Source of the DNA: Porogramme epimiltina
Taxonomy: Eukaryota; Basidiomycota; Agaricomycetes; Polyporales; Polyporaceae
Reading direction: 5' to 3'
DNA length: 64,000 nucleotides
Assembly (NCBI GenBank): GCA_900155495.1
Contig: FTLJ01000250.1
Span: 1 to 64,000, forward strand
Position numbers and translations under genes: made by a program. The notes under the pieces were generated by a model. It saw nothing but the letters and a program-made list of their open reading frames with translations. It did not search any database and had not been told where the DNA came from. This document shows, piece after piece, positions 53,711 through 64,000 of the stretch; position 1 is the stretch's first letter; every line of letters starts with the position of its first letter.

Positions 53711-56075
53711 ATGGCCGCGTCCACTGCCTTTGCTGGAAAATGGGACACGCTCCCAACACCCCTTACGCCATGGATGTACGTTATCTTTCTTCTTGCCTTC
53801 GAGCCGACTTAACTTCTACCAGTCTAGACGTTATTCAATCCATGGGACATACCCGCATGACCCCCGTTCAAGCATCTTCCATCCCGCTCTTCATGCGCCA
53901 TAAGGATGTGGTAGTTGAGGCTGTCACAGGCTCCGGAAAGACCCTGGCATTTGTCATTCCTATCCTGGAGAAGCTCATCCGGAGGGACCGAAAACTGGCT
54001 AAAAACGAGGTCGGTGCGCTTGTTATCAGCCCGACGAGGTGCGCTTCCACCCGATACCTCTATATGTTATGGCACGATGCTAACATAGGTATAAAAGAGA
54101 GCTAGCGACCCAAATCCATTCCATTTTCTCCCTATTCCTGTCATCTCAGCCATCCTCCCGCCGCTCTCCATCCCCCGATGAGCCTTCTGGCTCCAACGTC
54201 CAACTCGACTCAGAGCTCGACTTCCCGCCTCCCCTCCTCATTGTCTCCTCGGACTCTTCTCCTGCTGAAGATGTCCAGCGTTTTCTCTCAACGGGTGCAG
54301 ACATCGTAATTGGGACGCCCGGGAGAGTGGAAGAATTCCTCTTAGGAAAAGGGAAGAATGTTGTTAGCGTGAAGGAGCTCGAGATATTGGTTCTAGATGA
54401 GGCGGACAGGTACGTATCACTGCATGCATCCATTTCATCTCTGACGGCATTTCAGGCTGCTAGACCTCGGCTTCCAGGCTGCATTGACTCGCATATTGGC
54501 GCATCTTCCGAAACAAAGACGAACTGGCCTCTTCAGTGCGACTATGACGGATGCGGATGCTCTGTCAGAGCTGGTTCGCGTGGGTCTGCGTAATCCGGCG
54601 CGCGTGGTTGTCAAGGTCCAGTCGAAGAAGATTAAAGGCAAGTCTCTTGAAACGGAAGTCATAGAGGAACGTAGGATCCCTGCAAAGCAAGTGCCAATCG
54701 CTTTGAGTCTTCACAGCACCTTCAGTTAACCTCCCTTTTCTAGTCTCCAGAACTACTATGTGTCGTGCAAAGCGTCGGAGAAAATGCTACAGCTGACTCG
54801 GATCATAAAACACGAGGTAAAAGGCCAGCAATCGTCGCGGTTCATCATATACTTCGCCACGTGCGCATGTGTGGACTACTTCTATCGGGTATGTCCCAAT
54901 TCACAGCATCCTATGTCCGCTTGAATCTCAATTCAATGACAGGTTCTTGCGCCTCTTCTGCCCCCTCATGCCAATCTCTTTTCCCTTCACGGACACCTCC
55001 CACCTAGTGCTCGCACGAAAACCCTGGCTAACTTTACCAACTCCGTCGCTCTTCCTTCGTCGCCATCCATTCTTCTTGCGACCGACGTCGCAGCACGCGG
55101 TCTTGATCTTCCAGACGTTGACGTGGTCATGCAGTTCGATCCTCCAACAGATACGAAGTCCTTTTCACATCGATGTGGGCGTACAGCACGAGCCGGGCGC
55201 AGTGGGCGCGCCTGGGTACTCCTTGTTGGCCGTGAGACGGACTACGTTGAGTTCATGGCGGTTCGCAAAATCCCTCTCAAAGAGCAGCCTTGCCTTGGGG
55301 GTGATGGTTCCCCCGTGTCAGGAGAGGATGAAGACGACGATCCCGAAATTACGTCGATCATGTCAACGATCAGACAGAAGGTGTTGGCTGACCGAGCTTT
55401 GCACGACAAGGTATTGCTAGAGGCCCTTCATTAACAGGATGCCGTTGACTATTGATTACAGGCGGCCAAGGCATTTGTGTCATTTGTCCGTGCATACTCA
55501 AAACACGAGGCGTCCTACATCTTCCGGGTAAAGGACCTAGACTTTGTGGGCCTGGCTCGGAGTTTTGGCCTGCTCCGACTGCCCCGTATGCCGGAGCTTC
55601 AAGACGTCCCGAAGGACGGCTGGGTCGATGCCGACGTCGATGTGAGAGCATTCATTGTGATAGACCTTTCTGAGAACTAATGAAGCTCCAGTGGGATTCC
55701 TATGCATACACCGACAAGTCACAAGAAGCCAAACGCCTTGCGGCAGCCACCAAGCCCGTCCCGAGTGCCGAAGAGATCGAACGACGTAAAGATGCACGCG
55801 CCGAGAAGGAGAAGTTGAACGCAGCCTGGAGCGACAAAACGCGTAAAAAGGAGGAGCGGGAAAAGCGGCGCGATAAGAAGGATCGCAAAAAGAAATGGCA
55901 AAAATCGCAGGCTTCGAGCGTCGAAACCGCCGGCACGAAGCGCGGGGCAGACGACGAGGGAGATGGCAGTGGCGACGATTGGGAGGATCTCGCACGGGAG
56001 GAGCGCATGGCGAAGAGGGTGAAGAAGGGTCATTTGAGCCAACGCGACTTCGATGCCGAGTTCGCAGATCTCTAG
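53711..56075 (+). CDS. SPB4: SPB4, DEAD-box ATP-dependent rRNA helicase
   Basis: Spb4 (human DDX55) acts in 60S ribosomal subunit assembly in the nucleolus. Exon 1, from the ATG at 53711, encodes [20 protein letters not shown] and splices to [20 protein letters not shown], the family Q motif. Walker A is [12 protein letters not shown], then LVISPTR/ELA (intron), TPGRVEEFL, the DEAD box VLDEADR/LLDLGF (intron), [32 protein letters not shown], and motif [18 protein letters not shown]. The conserved SPB4 tail follows: [20 protein letters not shown], then [17 protein letters not shown] and a Lys/Arg/Glu-rich coiled C-terminus ([20 protein letters not shown]) ending DAEFADL. About nine exons, roughly 640 aa. 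An acidic/Ser insert lies between ELATQI and the TPGR motif. Confidence 0.93.
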
Positions 56076-56308
56076 CCATCGAATTCTCCCGGCCCTCATG
56101 ACATCCGTGCTTAGTGCCTCGTCGCCCGTGCAGCATTATGCAGTGTGAAATTCGATGTCATGTATGCACATCGTTCCAAACGCCCTATATACTCCGTTAC
56201 GGGCGCTAAACTGGGAGTGATCACCCCTTTGTCGTCCGTCGCACTTTTTCGCCCTGTCGCCCCTCCTTCCTTGAAACTAGCAACTCCTCACTATACCTCC
56301 ACGTCACG

Positions 56309-58611
56309 ATGTCCGGATATAAGAGACGAAGGTGTTACGTATGTGATTACTCTTTACGTCTTGCTGTCATTCCCCCGCGCCCGATATGCGCCCACACAAG
56401 ACGTTTTGCTGAGAATCCGAACCACATACCCACGGTTAACGTTTGCACGTTTTCAGTTCTTCGGGGTAGACGGTCAACAAATCGGACATGGGTGTCCTAA
56501 GGGGAATTCTTGTGGTTTTGCACACCCCGACGACATACAATGGGCTTTCGCCTCTCAAGGGAGATACAACGAGACCCCCTATTTCAATGCCGCCCTCCCG
56601 GGAGGGGGAAGCACGGGCAGTGGCAGGCCATCAGAGCTTCCGCCCCCGCCACCCACAAAGACCTTGGTGGATTTGCCGCCCAAGGAACGCGTTGCGAACG
56701 CGTCGGTGGCTCCAACGTCTCCAGCCGACCGCGACCCTGCACCCTCTCCCCGACATCGCGACGACGACGACATGACCTCCCGCGCACTCCCGCCCCGCTA
56801 TCCCCGCCCGCGCTCACCTGCCGCCACATCCTCCATCACCTCCTCCCCCGAAGTGCGTTCGCGCAAGCCGTCCCTGGCAGAGAGGCTGTCAATCGACAAA
56901 GACCAGGCGCCGCGATATCGCGACGATGACCGGCGCCGCGAGCCCGATAGCGACCGAAGACGATACGAGACCGACTGGGAGAGGGAGAGGGACAGAGAGC
57001 GGGAGCGGGAAAGAGAGAAGGACAGGGAGAGGTATATGGAAAGATCGAGGGACGAACGCTCGGCTCCTCGCCGCAGCAGCAGGTCGTCGTCGCGCTCGCG
57101 GCGGCGGGGATCGCATGGTGCAAGTTCCCCGCCCCCGGTCCGGAGAGAGCTGTCCGAGGGGGAGAAGCAGGATATCTGGCTGGATCGGATCAAGTGAGTG
57201 GCATACGCCGTGCATATGTTGCCTCTGCGCCCATTGTGGCGTGATGCTTCATGGGCTGACTGGCCTTGTTTAGAGTCCTCTCCCAGTCTGTCCAAGCACG
57301 GCTTGACTTCTTCTCTCTACGAGGGGACGCAAAAAAGTATGAGAGGCTAGTCCAATCAGAAAATTACCGCGGTCTCCCCGAAGAAGATCGCTCAGCTCTC
57401 AAGGATCTCGTGGCCTCGTCCAAGGATTCGGCGAAGGCACGAGAGGTTGAACTTGAACGTGTTGTGCAGAAGCTCGTCCCCAAAGACTTCTTCCCGTTCG
57501 CGCAACCCCCCAAACAGAATGACGCCGCATATCACGCTATGAACAACAAGCTCGCCGATTTGCGCGACGAGGTCAAGACGCTCTACGAGACTGTTGACAA
57601 GCTCCAAGCAGCTGCGGTAGCATTGAAACCTGCACTCGAATCCTCTCTCTCAGCCGCTGCCATGAAGCCGGAAGACGGAGAAGTCGCCGAGTCGAGCACG
57701 CGTCCTCGGAAACGTCGGCGACTTTCCGTAGACGACGGATCTGCAGGGCTCTCGAGAGCACCCCCGACGGCGGAAGAGTTCGGGGAGTTGCAGGACAAGC
57801 TCAACTCCCTCGAGGACCGGATTTCCGAACTCGACAATGACCTTGTGCAATACGACAGCAGATTTGAGCAGGAGGTGGAGGAGCAATTCGAGTACCAATT
57901 GGGCGACATAGGTCTTGACAAGGGCAAGGGAAGGGCGACGAACTTGGAGCTCACGGAGAAGGTCTTGCAGTTGGCGCATGACGCTACACATGCGGCGGAG
58001 AAGGCCAACGAGATCACCAGCGCGCTCGAGAAGCTCGAGCTGTCCGGGAAGAATCAGGATGAGGAGAACGAGCGGCTGCGGACACAGAACGAGGAGCTAA
58101 GGAAAGCCATCGCTGAGGTGTGTTTAAATGATCATTTTGGCGTCAATGGAATTGCGCGCTGACTTGGCCCTTCCAGTCCCAGGCGCACCAGACTCAGCTG
58201 ACGGACAGACTAGAACGGCAGGCAAACGAGATCGCGGCGCTCAAGCTGGCGGTGAAAACGTGCATGTCGCAAGCCCAGTCCGACTTGCCACAGCCCAGTG
58301 CCTCCCTCGACTCTGCGACAGTCTTCGATACGATCAGGCCATATCTACGCAGAGCCGTATTCGAGGATGCAGCGCCTCTATTGAGGGACGCTAAGGCGGA
58401 AATCGAACAGTCGTTGGACACACAGGCGCACGCAGTCAATGAAATCTTGTCGAAAGGGCTTGGGGATACTGCCCAGACTCTGGAGTTGCTATTGACCTGG
58501 ATGAAGGCGTCTGCTGAAGGCACGCCCAGTACCTTAGGGAACCCTCAAGGCGTGTCTGCCCTTGTCAGCAGAACTTCTTACCCAACCACTCGGGGGCACG
58601 CTCAACCATAG
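56309..58611 (+). CDS. CCCH zinc-finger protein with RE/RD-rich and coiled-coil regions
   Basis: Four exons close in frame: 56309-56338, 56457-57193, 57274-58117 and 58177-58611 (2046 nt, 681 aa). The first exon (10 codons, MSGYKRRRCY) supplies the first cysteine of a C-x14-C-x5-C-x3-H finger completed in exon 2: CYFFGVDGQQIGHGCPKGNS then CGFAH. This places the zinc finger at residues 9-34. Next come a disordered Pro/Ser region, an alternating Arg/Glu-Arg/Asp tract (RERDREREREREKDRERY) with RS dipeptides, and a long helical part. The helical part is rich in coiled coil (LQDKLNSLEDRISELDNDLV, EKLELSGKNQDEENERLRTQ) and ends at GHAQP. CCCH plus RS/RE repeats suggests RNA binding or processing; no specific orthologue is recognised. 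Confidence 0.82.
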
Positions 58612-58840
58612 TCCCCCCTGTCATTTCTCATGTTTTTCGGTATCTTGCTATATAGCACGATTAAATTACTGTACTTTTGTACTCCCCTGTACTTATAACA
58701 TGTCATAATCGTCGGTAGACGAGCCGGGTATTTCTCCGTGGATTTTGGTGATGCAGAGGCTGCTCTTGAACACCTCACTTACCGAGCTCCAACAAATGTG
58801 CAAATATCTTGATGATGCCTTGTGAGCGCCACCTGCGTAT

Positions 58841-58933
58841 GGTCCCTTAGCTCAACTGGTTAGAGCTTTGTACTTATAGGGATATCTCTGCCTTGAAATG
58901 CAAGGGTTCCGAGTTCGATCCTCGGGGGGACCA
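58841..58933 (+). tRNA. tRNA-Ile(UAU) with a 19-nt intron
   Basis: A full cloverleaf can be drawn: acceptor GGTCCCT/GGGGACC (one G-U), D-stem GCTC/GAGC, anticodon stem TTGTA/TGCAA, variable loop GGGTT and T-stem CCGAG/CTCGG around TTCGATC, with discriminator A at 58933. The loop begins C32-T33 and the anticodon is TAT (34-36). About 19 nt between positions 37 and 38 are an intron (GGGATATCTCTGCC...) that includes ATA complementary to the anticodon. The internal B box contains GTTCGATCC. This is the AUA-decoding isoleucine tRNA. Confidence 0.9.
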
Positions 58934-58939
58934 CTTATA

Positions 58940-58945
58940 TTTTTT
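58940..58945 (+). terminator. RNA polymerase III terminator of the tRNA gene
   Basis: A run of six T on the coding strand begins seven nt after the tRNA 3' end, the usual Pol III stop. Confidence 0.75.
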
Positions 58946-59022
58946 GAAGTTTCGTGTATTCATGTACGCTCTTCCCATTGTCCCAGTATACCCTATTGAA
59001 TGTTGTATCTCTAAAGGAATGG

Positions 59023-60015
59023 CTACACTTGGGCATGAGGGTCGACACTATCTTCGTGTACCCCTCCCGCGGTGATGCGAATGAAGCGCGTCCCAACTCG
59101 TTGCCCCTGTTCTGGCGAGTGCGTTATCCAAACGATGGCTTTCAGATCTGAGTCTTGCGATTTAACCTCCGCCACCAAGGTCTTCTCTATGGCAGCGGAA
59201 GACTCGGAGTCCAGGGCAGATGTGGGCTCTATGGTCAACCACAATGCACTGCGTCAGCGGGCTGTTTTGTTGGTGTAGCACAAGCACCCAACACGTACCG
59301 TCGAGAAGCAGGACCTCGGCCGAGCGTATCCCGGCCGCGATCGCGAGCACAATGCGCTGCGCCTCGCCGCCGCTCAGGTTGACCCACGTACGGTCCCAGA
59401 GCTCGCGCTGGATGCCCCAGTCGTCGGCGGTCGTGAACGCAGGGTGCTCGCCGTCTACCACGTCCTTCGCGCCCGCACCGGGTGCCGCGGGGCGGCGCGA
59501 GGCGTGCACGCCGAAGGCGGAGACGGCGGCGAGGAAGTCGCGCGGCGTGCCGGGCAGGAGGGAGGCGCGTTGCGGGACGTACATGACCCGCGTGCGGAAG
59601 TGCGGGATGCCTGGTGCAAGGCGTTAGGGAGGAAGGGAGGGAGAAGCACGGGACGTACCGTAGGATTGGGGAGTTCTGGAGGGGATAGCGATCAGCGATG
59701 GTTCTATTCTTGTGAGTGGAGGAGTAACAGTGGAGGAGTCACACTTACTTGCCGCGGTACAGGACGTCGCCCTCGTATATGTTAAGGTGCGCGATGGACT
59801 TTAGTAGAGTAGACTTTCTAAATGCATATAAGAAGTGTATTCGTATCAGCAACGGTTCTTGAGGTATGCGGGTGACATTACCCCGAACCGCTCTTGCCTT
59901 GCAGAACGAGGACATCGCCTTCGTTGACGGTTATGTCGACGTTTGCGAATATAGGCTGGCCCTTCTGTTTATTACAGGCAAGGCTTCTCAGCTCGAGGAG
60001 TGGCGGGTTGGCCAT
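59023..60015 (-). CDS. Soluble ABC-type ATPase (STAR1/FetA-like half transporter subunit)
   Basis: This is a stand-alone ABC nucleotide-binding protein of about 280 aa. The likely start is MANPPLLELRSLACNKQKGQ at 60015 (in-frame Met at 60078 is an alternative). Walker A is GKSGSG/KSTLLKS, split by an intron. A Q-loop block follows (VMYVPQRASLLPGTPRDFL). The signature is WVNLSGGEAQRIVLAIA. Walker B and catalytic Glu are VLLLD/EPTSALDSES (intron), and the H-loop His is IVWITHSPEQ. No transmembrane segment is encoded. Organisation and size resemble fungal and plant proteins that pair with a separate UPF0014/FetB-type permease. No permease gene lies within the window. The transported substrate cannot be inferred from sequence. 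Confidence 0.8.
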
Positions 60016-60505
60016 AAGTGATCCTTTAAAAGAATGACGGGGATAGACCCAGAAGTTCCTTTTCGTGGTCGAAGGCAAAGGAAGAGACGAAGAAACGCGT
60101 AGACACGCGCGTGGTCACTTTCAGAACCATTCGGAAGATGACGTAGGCACTCAAGTCTGGCCACGGACGGTGAATGGGCGTCTGAGCGCTTTACTGAAAA
60201 CACAAGGAAGCCACCGTTGCCCACGAAAACCAATGCCTGCTAGTTCATGAAATTCGACGGATATAGACCCAATGTCTATCGTAGCGCCTAAGTCATAACC
60301 ACAAGCAAACAACGCCGGAGTCCACCATAAATGCGCCCCGGCACATAATGAGCCTTCGAAACCCATCGACGCGTACGACTACCGTGGCCAATGCGAGATG
60401 CGATTGCAGTATTATCAGGTCATGAGGAGGGGGTGGGGATGCAGCAATGCACCTAATATTCTAGAGCTACTAATGTACTTGAAGGGGGGCGGGGGAAGTC
60501 GGGTC
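60016..60505. other. ABC ATPase promoter and TOM40 3' flank
   Basis: Noncoding: upstream region of the ABC gene and 3' flank of TOM40, both minus strand. I see no other feature. Confidence 0.45.
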
Positions 60506-61831
60506 TCATGGCTGGGGCATGGGCATACCCATGTGTCCGGGTGGCGGGACGAGCCCCATCTCCTCCGGGGTGAGGCTCGCGCTCTCGATCATCACACCCA
60601 CACCAACCTTCGCCGAGTTCTGTGCGCAGCATGCATGAGTCAGTCACGTCATGAGGATCGCCGGGAAGGGCACGAATGCTGCGCTGCGCACCTTGAAGTG
60701 GTCAATCTCCCCAGAGACGAGGAAGGAGAACGTAGGCGCGAAACGTTGCTCGAGGTAGGCGGACACCTTGCCCGTCGAGTCGAGCTGCGCGCGGAAGGAC
60801 GCCATACGGAGCTCGTAGCGCGCGCCGAGCGACGCAAGCGCGTCTCTCCGGCCCTGGCCGGCGAGCACCTGCAGCTCGGCAGCAACGTCTACCTTCTCGC
60901 TCAGCTTCTGCCAGTACGTCGCCTGGAACATGCCCGCGCCCTGCAGCTGGGCAGTCGCGATCCAGTTCCTGTCCGTGCTCGTGTACTTGGCGAGGTAGGC
61001 AGTCGCCAAGTCAGCGACCTCCGGGTTAGGTCGCTGGAGGATGCCCTCGACACCGAGCGCCAGGTTTTTGGTGATTGACTGGATGTACGAGCCCATGTAA
61101 ATGCCGGTCCCATCCGCCGGGGACGGGTTAACCGCCTTGGCATTGAGGGAATAGTCCGACCCCGTGTAGTCGTGCTCCAGTTGCACAAAGCTCTGGCCCG
61201 GGGTTGATGACAACTACAAAAGGGGGGTCATTATGGGACCGTGACGTGGCCCCCGATGTGGCAAGAGCGCGCGTGAAACTGAGACGAACCTGAGCCTGAA
61301 CCTTGGACACGTTCTCCGTGTTCCAGCCCTGGTTGAACCTCGCTGACAAGTTGCCATCATTGTCGACGTTACCGTGCATGAACAGCTGTGACAGAGAAGA
61401 GAGAAGATGAGTGCGCAAGCTTCTCAATGGGCTATAGAAGGAACTGTACCTTGTCGTTCGCGAACATGGCACCGAAATGATACGCTGGTGGCGCGGTCTG
61501 CGAGCCCAGGTTGAAGGAATGTGTGACGTTGAACGCGGGGTTCATCGACAAGCTCTTGGACAGATCAGCTCTTGCACCATCGAAGGCATAGTTGGTCAAG
61601 AGCGTGTCTGGAGACCGCTATTGAGTCGCAATCCACGTGTAAGGTGCCGGCCAGCTCACTTTTGCACTCCTTGCCAATGTTCTCAGTCGCGCCGGGGTTA
61701 GGAAGATCAAGGGATTTCCTCCATGACTGAAACCGGTTATAAAGACTGAAAGGCCATGGAGACGAGGGAGTGGAAGAGGGACCGGGGGCGGGGGGCGGGG
61801 AGTCGACGGTGACGGGGATGGAGGAAGACAT
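60506..61831 (-). CDS. TOM40: TOM40, mitochondrial outer-membrane translocase channel
   Basis: Tom40 is the 19-strand beta-barrel through which nearly all mitochondrial preproteins pass. The start MSSSIPVTVDSPPPAPGPSS at 61831 (in-frame Mets at 61867 and 61876 are possible) opens a Pro/Ser-rich segment. The family block is LPNPGATENIGKECKDTLLT, NYAFDGARADLSKSLSMNPA, FNVTHSFNLGSQ, YHFGAMFANDK, LFMHGNVDNDGNLSARFNQG, QLEHDYTGSDYSLNAKAVNP, YIQSITKNLALGVEGILQRP and ELQVLAGQGRRDALASLGAR. The last strands are YLEQRFAPTFSFLVSGEIDH and NSAKVGVGVMIESASLTPEE, the conserved C-terminal beta-signal region, ending MGMPMPQP. About five exons, about 360 aa. Confidence 0.93.
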
Positions 61832-62656
61832 GACGACTACAGACGATGACCGACCGACGCGACCCATACCCTCCAAAAATTCCGGCGACCGGCTCCGGGA
61901 ACGCTCCCCATTTGGAAATCTCTCCGGGAGGCACCGACCCCACTGGCTGGGAAGCGCTCGTATCTGTCGAAGGCCACTTCTGCACCTCTAGAAATCGTAT
62001 CGACGCCTGCTGGGAATAGCTATAGAGTAGTTCCGAATTACTCATGTTGTATCCGCAGATCCCGCTTTCTTCATCCATGCCCCACCCAACAACCCCGGTA
62101 ACATACACGAATGCGGTGGACGCACCAGGAGGTAGGCATGCCGCATAAGCACGCTTTATATAATCGTAGATGCCACTTCCATGTGCAGTAATTGTAGCTA
62201 TGTGCACAGCACGTTGGAAAGGATACGAGGAAAGAAATAAGAATGGGGACGTCCCAAGCCCAGTCTTGTGTGACCGCTGGTCCTCGGTGAGTGGTTGGCA
62301 CAGCATGGCCGCATGCATGCATCAGCAGTACACCTCTTAACTTAGAAGCTTCGGAGGGATGACGTAGGCGAACGTCGATGCAGCTGCGATCTCCCAAGCG
62401 GGCCGCGGCCGCTACCTGAACGCCTGCAGGCAAGATTGCATTCAAAGAGATGTCCGGTGAGGAAGATGATCGGGAGAATGCTCGAACATGTGCAGAAGGG
62501 CGACAGATATGGCTGCGCAGACCAGGGTATTCTGGAGACAGCAAGGACGATCTACGGAACACGGGGACCATGCCTGCAGGTCCTCGCATGCTGTCGTATT
62601 TTCCGGTGAAGATGGAGGCGGTGGACGAGGCTAAGCGCCGGGGTATGAGGGCGGGC
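61832..62656. other. Divergent spacer TOM40/HSP70 with unassigned minus-strand frames
   Basis: This is upstream DNA for TOM40 (minus) and HSP70 (plus). Open minus-strand frames of 190-195 codons overlap (62318-61737 and 62658-62071). The second looks like a mitochondrial presequence (PRRLASSTASIFTGKYDS) but begins at GTG and has no supporting splice or domain pattern. No gene is called. Confidence 0.4.
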
Positions 62657-62675
62657 ACGTGACGGATATGAGCAT

Positions 62676-62731
62676 AGAATGCTCTGGAAAGGGCAAGAAA
62701 GAAGTTGGAACGTCCCCGAACTTTGTCGAAC
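62676..62731 (+). promoter_or_regulatory. Heat-shock-element array upstream of HSP70
   Basis: AGAAT-GCTCT-GGAAA (62676-62690) is an nGAAn/imperfect nTTCn/nGAAn trimer. At 62707-62731, GGAAC, CGAAC and CGAAC recur exactly every 10 bp (GGAAC-GTCCC-CGAAC-TTTGT-CGAAC), a gapped HSE arrangement. It ends about 20 bp before the TATA box. Hsf1 binds such 5-bp modular sites. Confidence 0.7.
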
Positions 62732-62750
62732 GTCGTCCGAAGAGAGGGTG

Positions 62751-62758
62751 TATATAAG
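62751..62758 (+). promoter_or_regulatory. TATA box of HSP70
   Basis: TATATAAG lies 106 bp upstream of the ATG and just downstream of the HSE array, consistent with an inducible TATA-type promoter. Confidence 0.75.
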
Positions 62759-62856
62759 ACATGGACCCCTCTCTCGGCCCCCTCAACGATTCCTTTTACG
62801 ACCGTCTGTACTCTCCTCCTCCTCTTTCTTAATTACTCCATCTACGCCTATCCAAA

Positions 62857-64000
62857 ATGACCAAGGCTGTCGGTATCGATTTGGGTACCACCTACTCGTG
62901 AGTTTTTTCTCGGCTGTGACTCCTTCTTAAATCGCATACTTACATCCCTGATTACAGCTGCGTCGGTGTATGGCAGAACGATCGTGTTGAGATCATCGCC
63001 AACGACCAGGGCAACCGCACCACCCCCTCATACGTCGCTTTCACGGACTCCGAGCGTCTGATCGGCGATGCGGCCAAGAACCAGGTCGCGATGAACCCCC
63101 ACAACACCGTCTTCGACGCCAAGCGTCTCATCGGTCGCAAGTTCTCCGATGCCGAGGTGCAGTCCGATATCAAGCACTTCCCCTTCACCGTCTTCGACAA
63201 GGCGTCCAAGCCCTACATCCGCGTCCAGTACCGCGGTGAGGACAAGGAGTTCGTGAGTACTATATTTTTTACTTTAATGTGGGGTATGCGGCTAATGGTG
63301 CTTGTAGTCCCCCGAGGAGATCTCTTCCATGGTGCTCATCAAGATGAAGGAGGTTGCTGAGTCCTACCTCGGCGGCACTGTTACTTCCGCTGTCGTCACT
63401 GTCCCCGCGTACTTCAACGACTCCCAGCGTCAGGCTACGAAGGACGCGGGTACTATCGCTGGTCTTAATGTCCTCCGTATCATCAACGAGCCCACCGCTG
63501 CCGCCATCGCCTACGGTCTCGACAAGAAGACCGTCGGCGAGCGCAACGTTCTCATTTTCGATCTCGGTGGAGGAACCTTCGATGTGTCGCTCCTGACCAT
63601 CGAGGAGGGTATCTTCGAGGTCAAGGCCACCGCTGGTGACACTCACCTTGGTGGTGAGGACTTCGACAACCGTCTCGTCACCCACTTCAGCCAGGAGTTC
63701 AAGCGCAAGCACAAGAAGGGTGAGTAGATCATTTAATCTCGACGTTTATTAGCTGTATGTTGACAATGCCTCCTGTAGATCTCTCTGGCAACCCCCGTGC
63801 TCTTCGTCGTCTCCGCACGGCATGCGAACGTGCCAAGCGTACCCTTTCCTCCGCTGCGCAGACTACCATCGAGATCGACTCCCTCTTCGAGGGTATCGAT
63901 TTCTACACCTCCCTCACTCGTGCCCGTTTCGAGGAGCTCTGCCAGGACCTCTTCCGCAGCACCCTCGAGCCCGTCGAGAAGGTCCTCCGTGACGCGAAGA
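62857..64000 (+). CDS. Cytosolic HSP70 (SSA type), 3' end outside window
   Basis: This is an ATP-dependent chaperone. Exons are 62857-62897, 62958-63252, 63308-63719 and 63779-beyond the edge. The start [14 protein letters not shown] is the phosphate-1 loop, followed by [97 protein letters not shown] and [18 protein letters not shown]. The last visible part is [20 protein letters not shown], still inside the nucleotide-binding domain. No signal or mitochondrial presequence is present, so it is the cytosolic or nuclear form. The codon usage is strongly C-ending, typical of highly expressed genes. The C-terminal EEVD cannot be seen. Confidence 0.95.

Noticed and set aside
62071..62658. 195-codon minus-strand frame resembling a mitochondrial presequence
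   Set aside because: Begins at GTG rather than ATG, has no domain, and lies in the TOM40/HSP70 divergent promoter.
1..64000. CRISPR arrays, transposases, reverse transcriptases or viral genes
   Set aside because: No direct-repeat arrays, integrase/RT motifs or viral gene signatures were seen; the window is ordinary nuclear fungal DNA.

Overview
This is a nuclear DNA window from a filamentous basidiomycete, most likely an Agaricomycete. Genes are dense and GC-rich and are broken by many 45-120 nt GT-AG introns (often GTGAGT, GTGCGT or GTACGT donors with CTAAC-like branch points). Several families point the same way, including a membrane-anchored GH5_9 glucanase, a GH55 glucanase, SMI1/KNR4 and F-box/WD proteins. 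No prophage, CRISPR array, bacterial operon or intact transposon was found. Exon boundaries below were inferred by eye from reading frame, splice signals and family motifs; most models close in frame.

Layout. 0-15.8 kb: a left-truncated DUF1776/YSC83-like gene (-), a 61-aa four-exon gene (-), the TORC1/TORC2 subunit LST8 (+), the 2142-aa fused NAD(P)H glutamate synthase GLT1 (+) and the cohesin acetyltransferase ECO1 (-). 16-30.4 kb: three carbohydrate-active enzyme genes (GH55 beta-1,3-glucanase -, BNR/sialidase-like secreted protein -, GH5_9 exo-beta-1,3-glucanase +), then an F-box-like gene, a WD-repeat fragment and a 79-aa three-exon gene. 30.7-38.5 kb: the NuA4 scaffold EAF1/VID21 (-) and the cell-wall regulator SMI1/KNR4 (-). 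39-44.3 kb: a tandem pair of succinyl-CoA:3-ketoacid CoA-transferase (SCOT) paralogues (-). 44.8-58.6 kb: twinfilin (-), FYVE protein PEP7/VAC1 (+), SOG2 of the RAM pathway (-), DEAD-box helicase SPB4 (+) and a CCCH zinc-finger/coiled-coil protein (+). 58.8-64 kb: intron-bearing tRNA-Ile(UAU), a soluble ABC ATPase (-), TOM40 (-) and a right-truncated cytosolic HSP70 (+) with a heat-shock-element array and TATA box.

Functionally this is mostly housekeeping: nitrogen assimilation (GLT1), TOR and RAM signalling (LST8, SOG2), chromatin and cohesion (EAF1, ECO1), endosomal traffic (PEP7), ribosome biogenesis (SPB4), mitochondrial import (TOM40) and ketoacid CoA transfer (two SCOTs). A looser theme is beta-glucan and wall biology (GH55, GH5_9, KNR4, SOG2) within about 37 kb. 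I found no clear novel multi-gene system. The items most worth a second look are a 5-nt microexon in the GH5_9 gene, two tiny multi-exon genes easily missed by gene callers, the diverged intron pattern of the SCOT pair, and a GAA array with 10-bp period upstream of HSP70.
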